Of a stretch of DNA of 64,000 nt, positions 44,512-51,482 are shown piece by piece. The notes under the pieces were generated by a model that searched no databases, had not been told where the DNA came from, and saw nothing but the letters and a program-made list of their open reading frames with translations. The position numbers and the translations under genes were made by a program. This DNA comes from Nocardia anocheti (GTDB lineage Bacteria > Actinomycetota > Actinomycetes > Mycobacteriales > Mycobacteriaceae). The stretch is taken from positions 124,001 to 188,000 of the forward strand of contig NZ_JAQQFV010000005.1 in the NCBI RefSeq assembly GCF_029675105.1, written 5' to 3'. Within the stretch, counting starts at the first letter, position 1, and the number at the start of each line of letters is the position of its first letter.

Positions 44512-45441
44512 ATGACGGTCGACCACGCCACCCCCACCGTGACGGTGACCAAGCTCGGCGCGCACATCGGCGCCCAGGTCGACGGCGTCCGTCTGGGCGG
44601 TGACCTGGACGCGGCGACCGTCGCGACCATCCGCCGCGCGATCAACGAGCACAAGGTGATCTTCTTCCGCGGCCAGCAGCACCTCACCGAGGACGGGCAG
44701 CACGAGTTCGCCGCGCTGCTCGGCAGCCCCACCACCCCGCACCCGACCGTGAAGTCGCAGGGCGTGAAGAGCCTGGCCATCGATTCCGAGAACGGCCGGG
44801 CCAACTCGTGGCACACCGACGTCACCTTCGTCGACCGCGTCCCGAAGGCGTCGATCCTGCGGGCCGAGTACCTACCGAGCTACGGCGGGTCCACCACCTG
44901 GGCCTCCACGGTGGCCGCGTACAACTCCCTGCCCGATTCGCTCAAGGTCCTCGCCGAGAACCTGCGGGCCGTGCACACCAATGTGTACGACTACGCCGCG
45001 CGCAACGTCGAGCCGATCCGCCCCAACTCGGAGAAGTACCGCGCGGAATTCCAGTCGACCTACTACGAGACCGAGCACCCTGTCGTGCGCGTGCACCCCG
45101 AGACCGGCGAGCGCGCGCTGCTGCTGGGCCACTTCGTGAAGAACTTCGTCGGCCTGTCCACCAGCGAGTCGCAGGCCCTGTTCCGCCTGTTCCAGGACCG
45201 CGTCACCCGCCTGGAGAACACCACCCGCTGGAACTGGTCCGAGGGCGACGTCGCGATCTGGGACAACCGCGCCACCCAGCACTACGCCATCGACGACTAC
45301 GACGACCAGCCCCGCCGCCTGACCCGCATCACCCTCGCCGGTGACATCCCGGTCGGCGTCGACGGAAAGCCGAGCACCGTCATCGAAGGAAACGCCGAGC
45401 ACTACTCGGTGATCGAGGAAGTAGAACTCCTGGCCTCGTAA
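44512..45441 (+). CDS. TauD/AtsK-type Fe(II)/2-oxoglutarate dioxygenase (sulfate-ester type)
   Basis: A 309-residue non-haem iron dioxygenase. The iron ligands are His101 and Asp103 in SWHTDVTF and the distal His in [12 protein letters not shown]; the 2-oxoglutarate arginine lies in RRLTRITL. The sequence closely follows the mycobacterial alkyl-sulfate dioxygenase Rv3406 as I remember it ([54 protein letters not shown]). It likely cleaves alkyl sulfates to aldehyde and sulfate for sulfur scavenging. The ATG has AAGGTGAT just upstream. Confidence 0.92.
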   Translation: MTVDHATPTVTVTKLGAHIGAQVDGVRLGGDLDAATVATIRRAINEHKVIFFRGQQHLTEDGQHEFAALLGSPTTPHPTVKSQGVKSLAIDSENGRANSWHTDVTFVDRVPKASILRAEYLPSYGGSTTWASTVAAYNSLPDSLKVLAENLRAVHTNVYDYAARNVEPIRPNSEKYRAEFQSTYYETEHPVVRVHPETGERALLLGHFVKNFVGLSTSESQALFRLFQDRVTRLENTTRWNWSEGDVAIWDNRATQHYAIDDYDDQPRRLTRITLAGDIPVGVDGKPSTVIEGNAEHYSVIEEVELLAS

Positions 45442-45478
45442 ACCCCACGGCGCGGGCCCACACCATGCAACCACCCCG

Positions 45479-45569
45479 GTGTGCGGCCCGCCTCGCGTCC
45501 GAGGGGCGAGACGTAACGGCGAAGCCGGAGTATCGCCCCTCGGACGCGAGGCATAAGGGGGCCGCACAC
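45479..45569. repeat. Nested long palindrome, REP-like
   Basis: An outer pair GTGTGCGGCC (45479-45488) and GGCCGCACAC (45560-45569) encloses a perfect 19-bp pair (45491-45509 and 45533-45551, CCTCGCGTCCGAGGGGCGA and its complement), with a small CGGC-GAA-GCCG hairpin in the centre. The whole forms a three-tier stem. It lies between the dioxygenase and CoA-transferase genes and may double as a terminator. It has the look of a dispersed intergenic repeat. Confidence 0.8.
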
Positions 45570-45587
45570 CCCCGCGGCGCCAGCCGC

Positions 45588-45599
45588 CATACTTTCAGC
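45588..45599 (+). promoter_or_regulatory. Leaderless -10 of the CoA-transferase operon
   Basis: CATACT, six bases (TTCAGC), then ATG at 45600, directly after the nested palindrome. Confidence 0.5.
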
Positions 45600-46811
45600 A
45601 TGAGTATTCGGCCGTTGGATGGAGTGCGGGTTCTCGAGCTCGGGAATTATGTCGCCGCGCCCACAGCTGGACGTATTCTGGGCGACTTCGGTGCCGAGGT
45701 GATCAAGGTGGAGCGGCCGGGGACCGGGGACGAGCTGCGGAATTGGCGGTTGTACGGGGGTGATACCTCGATGCTGTATCGCACCGTCAACCGCAACAAG
45801 AAGTCGATCGTGCTGGATCTGCGGACCGAGGCGGGGCGGGCGGTGGTCCTGGAGCTGGTGAAGCAGTGCGATGTGCTGTTGGAGAATTTCCGGCCGGGGA
45901 TGTTGGAGAAGTGGGGTTTGGGGCCGGAGGTGCTCGAGGCCGCCAAGCCGGGGTTGGTGATCACGCGGATCTCCGCGTACGGGCAGACGGGGCCGATGGC
46001 GGCGCGTCCGGGGTTCGCGGCGGTGGCCGAGGCCGTGGGTGGGTTGCGGGAGCTGGTGGGTGACCCGGATCGGCCGCCGGTGCGGGTGGGGGTCTCGATC
46101 GGTGATTCGATCGCGGGTATCTACGCCGCGTTCGGCACGGTGATGGCGTTGTTCCAGCGGGAGCGGGTGAGTGGGGCGGTGCCGCAGGCCGAGCGGATCA
46201 TCGATGTGGCGCTCAACGAGTCGATCCTGTCGGTGATGGAGTCGCTGGTTCCGGATCATCTCGCCTACGGGATCACCCGGGAGCGGGTGGGCGGTCGGAT
46301 GGAGGGGATCGCGCCGAGCAACGCCTATCCGACCAGCGACGGGTACAGCATCATCATCGGCGGCAACGGTGACGCCATCTTCCAGCGCTATATGAAGGTC
46401 ATCGATCGGCCCGATCTGGCGACCGATCCGGAGCTGGCCGACAACGCGGGTCGGTGGCGTCATCGCGAGCGGCTGGACGCCTCGATCGCGGAGTGGACCG
46501 TCCGACACACCCGCGAGGAGGCGCTGAAGCTGCTCGACGCTGCGGCCATCCCGTGCGGGCCCATCTACACCGCCGCCGACATCGTGGCCGACGAGCAGTA
46601 CCGCGCACGCAATATGATCCAGACGTTCCCCGTGGACGTGGGCGAGCCCGAACCCAAGCAGGTGGGGTTTCCCGGCATCGTCCCGGTCATCGGGGACGAG
46701 TCGCTGCCGATCCGGAATGTCGGCCCCGACCTCGGCGAGCACACCAGAGAGGTGCTCGGCGGGTTGCTCGGAATGACCGAGGACCAGATCGACGCGCTGG
46801 AGGCATCGTGA
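45600..46811 (+). CDS. Family III CoA-transferase (CaiB/Frc type)
   Basis: A 403-residue CoA-transferase. The N-terminus GVRVLELGNYVAAPTAGRILGDFGAEVIKVERPGTGDELR and NRNKKSIVLDLRTEAGR are characteristic. The catalytic Asp is in VSIGDSIAGIYAAFG. It moves CoA between carboxylic acids; the downstream HMG-CoA lyase suggests a branched or 3-hydroxy-3-methyl acyl substrate. Codon use in its middle is richer in G than in C at third positions, unlike several neighbours. Its stop overlaps the start of a 56-codon gene (GTGA). Confidence 0.92.
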   Translation: MSIRPLDGVRVLELGNYVAAPTAGRILGDFGAEVIKVERPGTGDELRNWRLYGGDTSMLYRTVNRNKKSIVLDLRTEAGRAVVLELVKQCDVLLENFRPGMLEKWGLGPEVLEAAKPGLVITRISAYGQTGPMAARPGFAAVAEAVGGLRELVGDPDRPPVRVGVSIGDSIAGIYAAFGTVMALFQRERVSGAVPQAERIIDVALNESILSVMESLVPDHLAYGITRERVGGRMEGIAPSNAYPTSDGYSIIIGGNGDAIFQRYMKVIDRPDLATDPELADNAGRWRHRERLDASIAEWTVRHTREEALKLLDAAAIPCGPIYTAADIVADEQYRARNMIQTFPVDVGEPEPKQVGFPGIVPVIGDESLPIRNVGPDLGEHTREVLGGLLGMTEDQIDALEAS

Positions 46812-46978
46812 CGAGACGAGTACACGGCAGACGCCGCCCACCGGTGCGCAGCAAGTGGGAACCGCGCGGCCCGGGCCATGTGCGTCCGACCGTGCATCCG
46901 ACCCCGGCCAGTGTCGGTGACAAACCCTGCGGCGGGGTCATGTGTGTGCCGCATCAGGAGCCGGAGCAGCGGCGATGA
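46808..46978 (+). CDS. 56-residue basic small protein coupled on both sides
   Basis: A short frame of 56 codons starting GTG inside the CoA-transferase stop (GTGA) and ending in the HMG-CoA-lyase start (ATGA). GGAGG lies 4 nt before its GTG. The product is Arg/Pro-rich (TRRVHGRRRPPVRSKWEPRG) and ends with CGGVMCVPHQEPE, a C-x4-C-x2-H arrangement that could bind metal. The exact overlaps and the conserved operon layout argue that it is translated; function unknown. It could alternatively serve only to couple the flanking genes. Confidence 0.6.
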   Translation: MTRRVHGRRRPPVRSKWEPRGPGHVRPTVHPTPASVGDKPCGGVMCVPHQEPEQRR

Positions 46979-47889
46979 CGGCGCCGCTGCTGCGCGATGT
47001 CACCCTGCGTGACGGGTTGCAGCTCACCGGCAAGGTGTTGCCGACCGAGCACAAGGTCGAGGTGGTCCGGCGGCTGTTGGCGGCCGGGGTGCCCGCGCTC
47101 GAGATCGGTTCGATGGCGCGGCCGGATCTGGTGCCGCCGATGGCCAACTCGCTCGAGCTGATCGCCGCGCTCACCCCCGAGGAACTGGCGAAGTGCTGGG
47201 TCTGGGTGGCCACGCCACGCCATGTGGAGAAGGCCGCCGAGGCGGGCGCGCGCAATTTCCAGTACTGCTTCTCGGTCTCCGACGCGCACAACAAGGCCAA
47301 TATCGGCCGCGACACCGAGACCTCGGTGGCCGCGATGCCCGACGCGATCCGCCTCGCCGAGCAGGTGGGCGGCCAGCTCCAGCTGTGTCTGGCGACCGCG
47401 TTCACCTGCCCGTTCGACGGCCCGGTCGACCCGGAGCGGGTGCTGGCCATCGCCCGCGACCCACGCACCGAGGGCGCGGCCGACATCGTGCTGGCCGACA
47501 CCCTCGGCCAGGCCCATCCCGGCCAGGTGAGCGCGCTGGTCACCGCCGTGCGCGAGCAGACCCCGCCGCGTCGCATCGTCTTCCACGGTCACGACACCTG
47601 GGGGATGGGCGTGGCCAACACACTGGCCGCCGTCGCGGCGGGCGCGGGCATGGTCGACGGCGCGCTCGGTGGGCTGGGCGGCTGCCCGTTCGCCCCGGGT
47701 GCCAGCGGCAACACCGCTTCCGAGGACATCCTCTTCGCCACCCGCCCGGACTGGTTCACCCCCGAGCGGCTGGCGAGCCTGGTCGGTCTCACCGAGGAAC
47801 TGCTCGGCGAACTGGGCGAACCGAACCGTTCCCGTGCCGCCCAGGGCGCGCGCTCGGAGGCGGCGGCGTTCGAGTGGGTCATCCGGTAG
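46975..47889 (+). CDS. Hydroxymethylglutaryl-CoA lyase family protein
   Basis: A 304-residue HMGL-type TIM-barrel lyase. RDVTLRDGLQ carries the first metal Asp and the catalytic Arg; VFHGHDTWGMG gives metal histidines; GLGGCPFAPGASGN contains the catalytic Cys of HMG-CoA lyases. It would split HMG-CoA or a related 3-hydroxyacyl-CoA into acetyl-CoA and a keto acid, as in leucine degradation. Its ATG overlaps the stop of the small gene (ATGA). Confidence 0.92.
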   Translation: MTAPLLRDVTLRDGLQLTGKVLPTEHKVEVVRRLLAAGVPALEIGSMARPDLVPPMANSLELIAALTPEELAKCWVWVATPRHVEKAAEAGARNFQYCFSVSDAHNKANIGRDTETSVAAMPDAIRLAEQVGGQLQLCLATAFTCPFDGPVDPERVLAIARDPRTEGAADIVLADTLGQAHPGQVSALVTAVREQTPPRRIVFHGHDTWGMGVANTLAAVAAGAGMVDGALGGLGGCPFAPGASGNTASEDILFATRPDWFTPERLASLVGLTEELLGELGEPNRSRAAQGARSEAAAFEWVIR

Positions 47890-47944
47890 GTCTCGGGGGA
47901 AATCCGGATGGCGCGGTGCGGCACCGCCCGCCAGACTGGACACC

Positions 47945-48721
47945 ATGACTTCACACCCCATGGGGACCGAGGCCGTCGACCCGGCGGCCGTCACCGAGCC
48001 CGCGGCCGCAGCGCTGGATCTGGTGAAGCTGTACGGCACGGGAGATACACAGGTCAAGGCGCTGGACGGGGTGTCGGCGGAGTTCGCCAGGGGCGAGTTC
48101 ACCGCGATCATGGGCCCGTCCGGCTCGGGCAAGTCCACCCTGATGCACTGCCTGGCCGGGCTCGACAGCGCCAGCTCCGGCGAGGTCCGCATCGGGGACA
48201 CCGCGCTGACCGGGCTGTCCGACAAGCAGATGACCGCGCTGCGTCGCGACCGGATCGGCTTCGTGTTCCAGGCGTTCAACCTCGTCCCCACGCTGACCGC
48301 GCTGGAGAACATCACCCTGCCGCTGGACATCGCGGGCCGCAAGGCCGACCAGGACTGGCTCGACACGGTGGTCAAGCGGCTCGGTCTCGGCGACCGCCTC
48401 GACCACCGGCCCTCGGAGCTGTCCGGCGGCCAGCAGCAGCGCGTGGCCTGCGCCCGCGCGCTGGTCGGCAAGCCGGAGATCATCTTCGGTGACGAGCCGA
48501 CCGGCAACCTGGACTCGCACTCCTCCGGCGAGGTCCTCTCCATTCTGCGCGCCTCGGTCGACGAGTTCGGCCAGACCGTCGTCATCGTCACCCACGACCC
48601 GCGCGCGGCCTCCTACGCCGACCGGGTGGTCTTCCTGGCCGACGGCCGCATCGTCGACGAGCTGCGCGATCCCACCCAGGACTCGGTGCTGGACCGGATG
48701 AAGGCGCTGGAGACCAAGTGA
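47945..48721 (+). CDS. MacB/LolD-type ABC ATPase
   Basis: A 258-residue nucleotide-binding subunit. Walker A GPSGSGKST (57-65), Q-loop FQAFNLVPTLTALENITLPL, signature LSGGQQQR (about 159), Walker B IIFGDEPTGNLD, switch His in VTHDPRAA. All catalytic residues are intact. The VPTLTALENI and EPTGNLD wording is typical of the LolCDE/MacB/FtsE group that drives lipoprotein or peptide extrusion. The next gene overlaps its stop (GTGA). Confidence 0.95.
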   Translation: MTSHPMGTEAVDPAAVTEPAAAALDLVKLYGTGDTQVKALDGVSAEFARGEFTAIMGPSGSGKSTLMHCLAGLDSASSGEVRIGDTALTGLSDKQMTALRRDRIGFVFQAFNLVPTLTALENITLPLDIAGRKADQDWLDTVVKRLGLGDRLDHRPSELSGGQQQRVACARALVGKPEIIFGDEPTGNLDSHSSGEVLSILRASVDEFGQTVVIVTHDPRAASYADRVVFLADGRIVDELRDPTQDSVLDRMKALETK

Positions 48722-51273
48722 GCACCGATGTCACGCGCGGCGGGGGCAACCCCATGCGCAAGGTCGCGCTGCGCAATCTCGCCGCGCACAAAGTGCGCCT
48801 GGCGCTGACCCTGCTCTCGGTGGTGCTGGGCACTGCCTTCATCTCCGGCTCGTTCGTCTTCACCGACACCCTGCAGCGCACCTTCGACAGCATCTTCGAG
48901 GGCCAGGCCCAGGGTGTCGACGTGCGTGTCGGGCCCGAGGCGCAGCAGTCGCTGGGCGTGCCGACCAATATCGTCGCCGCGCTGGCCAAGACCGAGGGCG
49001 TCGCGCGGGTGGCACCGGCGGTCAACGGCCCGGTCGTGCTGCTCGAACCCGACGGCAAGAAGGCCGTGCAGACCGGGGGAGCGCCGAGTTTCGGCCTGTC
49101 CTACCTGCCGCCGGAGAAATCCGTCGAGGACCCGCAGACCTTCGTCGCGGGCGCACCGCCCGCCCGGCCGGGGGAGATCGCGCTCAACACCACCGGCGCG
49201 GAGAAGGCCGGGTTGCAGGTCGGCGACAAGACCAAGGTGCTCATCCCGTCCAAGGGCGACCCGTTCGAGGTGACCCTGAGCGGCATCTACGAGATGCCCG
49301 GCACCGAGGGCGGCGGCGTGCTGGCGGTGATGTTCACCGAGGCGCAGGGCGTCGAGCTGTTCACCGACGGCACCCACGTCGCCTATGCCGATATCGCCGC
49401 CGCGCCGGGCACCTCGCCCGACGAACTGCGCGACCGCCTGGCCGCCGGACTGCCCGACTACAAGGTGCAGAACGCCGACGAGGTCCGCGCGGACATGAAG
49501 AAGCAGATCTCCGAGGCGCTCACCTTCATCAACTACTTCCTGCTCGCCTTCGGCGCGATCGCGCTGATCGTGGGCACCTTCATCATCTACAACACCTTCT
49601 CGATGATCGTGGCCCAGCGCCTGCGCGAACTGGCCCTGCTGCGCGCGATCGGCGCGAGCCGGGCACAGGTCGGGCGCTCGGTGGTGTCGGAGGCCGTGGT
49701 GATCGGCCTGATCGGCAGCGCGCTGGGGCTGGCCGCCGGTATCGGGTTGGCCTTCGGGCTCTCGGCGCTGCTCAACGCCTTCGATCTGGGCCTGCCCACC
49801 GGTTCGCTGACGGTGCTGCCGCGCACCGCGATCGTGGCGCTGCTGGTCGGCTTGATCGTCACCGTGGCCAGCGCCTACGCCCCCGCCCGCCGCGCCGCGA
49901 AGGTGCCGCCGGTGGAGGCCATGCGTTCGGAATTCGCCAGCGCGGGCGACTCGCTGCGGCTGCGGACCGTGCTGGGCGCGGTGCTGGCGGTGGTCGGTGG
50001 CGTGCTCGTCTACGTGGGCGCGCAGGGCACGGGCAAGGGTGCCGCGGTGACGGTCGGCCTCGGCGCGCTGGGGCTCATCCTGGCCGTGCTGCTCGCCGCT
50101 CCGGCGCTGTCGCGGCCGATGGTGCTGGTGCTCGGCGTGCTCACCCGGCCGTTCGGCGCGATCGGTCAGATGGCACGCAACAATGCCGTGCGCAACCCGC
50201 GCCGCACCGCCGCCACCGCCTTCGCCCTGACCCTCGGGCTCATGCTGGTCTCGGCGATCGGCATCCTCGGCGCCTCGGCCAAGACGAGCGTCGGCGTGCT
50301 CATCGACAAGGGCGTGAAGGCCGAGTACGTGCTGGCCGGACCGCAGATGATCGGTGCCCCGATCGGCGCGGTGGACGCGGTGCGCACCGAGGTGCCCGGG
50401 ATCAGCGATGTGACCGGCATCCGGGTGGTCGCGTTCAAGGTCGACGGCGATCAGGTCGGCGCCACCTCGCTGGACGGCCCGATCGACCCGGTGATGGACG
50501 TCGACATGGTCGGTGGCAGTTCCACCGTGGCCGAACGCGGCGTGCTGGTCGGGCAGACCGAGGCCGACGATCGCGGCTGGAAACTGGGCGACAAGGTCGA
50601 GATCACCAGCCTCGACAACAAGAAGCTCGAGCTCACCGTCGGCGGGATCTACGCCGACAACCCGCTGCTCGGGCCGATGGTCGTCGACCCGGGCGTCTAC
50701 GAACAGCTGATGCCGCCGAGCCTGCGCACCAATATCTTCGTGCTGGTCAAGGCGCAGCCCGGCACCGATCTCACCGCCATGCGGACGAATCTGGAGAAGG
50801 CCACCGAGCCGTTCGTGGTGGTGCAGGTGCAGGATCACGAGGAGTTCAAGGGCGCGCAGGGCAAGCAGATCAACACCCTGCTCGCCATCCTCTACGGCCT
50901 GCTCGCGCTGGCCGTGGTGATCGCGGTGCTCGGCATCATCAACACCCTCGCGCTGTCGGTGGTGGAGCGCCGTCGCGAGATCGGCATGCTGCGCGCGGTC
51001 GGCACCCAGCGCGCGCAGGTGCGCCGCACGATCTACCTGGAGTCCATGCTGATCGCCATCTTCGGCGCCATCGTCGGCCTGGTCCTCGGCATCGCGCTGG
51101 GCGTCGGGTTCCTGCGCACCCTGCGCGATCTGGGCATCGACCAGATCACCATCCCGTGGTCGCAACTGGTGACGGTGCTGATCGCCTCGGCGGTGGTGGG
51201 TGTGCTGGCGGCGGTATGGCCGGGTATCCGGGCCGCGCGGACGCCTCCGTTGGCGGCCATCGCGGATCTGTAG
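48718..51273 (+). CDS. MacB/FtsX-type ABC permease with two FtsX domains
   Basis: An 851-residue membrane protein. Order: first helix (LALTLLSVVLGTAFISGSFVF, about 22-45), a large extracytoplasmic region (about 50-265), three helices of the first FtsX domain (INYFLLAFGAIALIVGTFIIYN; VVIGLIGSALGLAAGIGLAF; TAIVALLVGLIVTVASAYAP), two extra helices (about 415-475), a second anchor plus external domain, and the terminal three-helix FtsX domain ending in WPGIRAARTPPLAAI. With the ATPase it forms a mechanotransmitting exporter. The GTG overlaps the ATPase stop. A hairpin follows its stop. Confidence 0.95.
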   Translation: MSTDVTRGGGNPMRKVALRNLAAHKVRLALTLLSVVLGTAFISGSFVFTDTLQRTFDSIFEGQAQGVDVRVGPEAQQSLGVPTNIVAALAKTEGVARVAPAVNGPVVLLEPDGKKAVQTGGAPSFGLSYLPPEKSVEDPQTFVAGAPPARPGEIALNTTGAEKAGLQVGDKTKVLIPSKGDPFEVTLSGIYEMPGTEGGGVLAVMFTEAQGVELFTDGTHVAYADIAAAPGTSPDELRDRLAAGLPDYKVQNADEVRADMKKQISEALTFINYFLLAFGAIALIVGTFIIYNTFSMIVAQRLRELALLRAIGASRAQVGRSVVSEAVVIGLIGSALGLAAGIGLAFGLSALLNAFDLGLPTGSLTVLPRTAIVALLVGLIVTVASAYAPARRAAKVPPVEAMRSEFASAGDSLRLRTVLGAVLAVVGGVLVYVGAQGTGKGAAVTVGLGALGLILAVLLAAPALSRPMVLVLGVLTRPFGAIGQMARNNAVRNPRRTAATAFALTLGLMLVSAIGILGASAKTSVGVLIDKGVKAEYVLAGPQMIGAPIGAVDAVRTEVPGISDVTGIRVVAFKVDGDQVGATSLDGPIDPVMDVDMVGGSSTVAERGVLVGQTEADDRGWKLGDKVEITSLDNKKLELTVGGIYADNPLLGPMVVDPGVYEQLMPPSLRTNIFVLVKAQPGTDLTAMRTNLEKATEPFVVVQVQDHEEFKGAQGKQINTLLAILYGLLALAVVIAVLGIINTLALSVVERRREIGMLRAVGTQRAQVRRTIYLESMLIAIFGAIVGLVLGIALGVGFLRTLRDLGIDQITIPWSQLVTVLIASAVVGVLAAVWPGIRAARTPPLAAIADL

Positions 51274-51283
51274 ACGGGAAGCC

Positions 51284-51318
51284 CTTCGCCCCGCACTGCC
51301 AGCCGGTGCGGGGCGAAG
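51284..51318 (+). terminator. Hairpin after the MacB-type permease
   Basis: CTTCGCCCCGCAC pairs perfectly (13 bp) with its complement across a 9-nt loop, 10 nt past the permease stop. No T-tract follows. Confidence 0.75.
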
Positions 51319-51334
51319 CGCGTATCCGGTGCCC

Positions 51335-51397
51335 GCGTGCGTGAGGAGGCGCCCGGCGTGCGTGAGGAGGCGCCCGGCGTGCGTGAGGAGGCGCCCG
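51335..51397. repeat. Three perfect 21-bp tandem repeats
   Basis: Three identical 21-bp units beginning GCGTGCGTGAGGAGGC at 51335, 51356 and 51377. Each holds a GAGGAGG Shine-Dalgarno-like core. No gene lies here; it sits between two convergent transcription units. Confidence 0.85.
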
Positions 51398-51482
51398 GCG
51401 CCGAGCTGGTCGGCAGGCTGTGGCGGCGGTGGCCGATGGTGTGCGAACGCGGGCCGAACCGCCGGAGTTCGTGTGCCGTCGG

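Noticed and set aside
45479..45569. Insertion sequence terminal repeats
   Set aside because: The arms are 22 to 71 bp apart with no transposase between or near them; a REP-like element fits better.
48613..51165. Long minus-strand frame opposite the MacB-type permease
   Set aside because: Asp/His/Arg/Gln-rich antisense shadow; the plus-strand protein has clear helices and FtsX domains.
51335..51397. CRISPR-like array from the three 21-bp repeats
   Set aside because: The units are directly abutting with no spacers and no cas genes are nearby.
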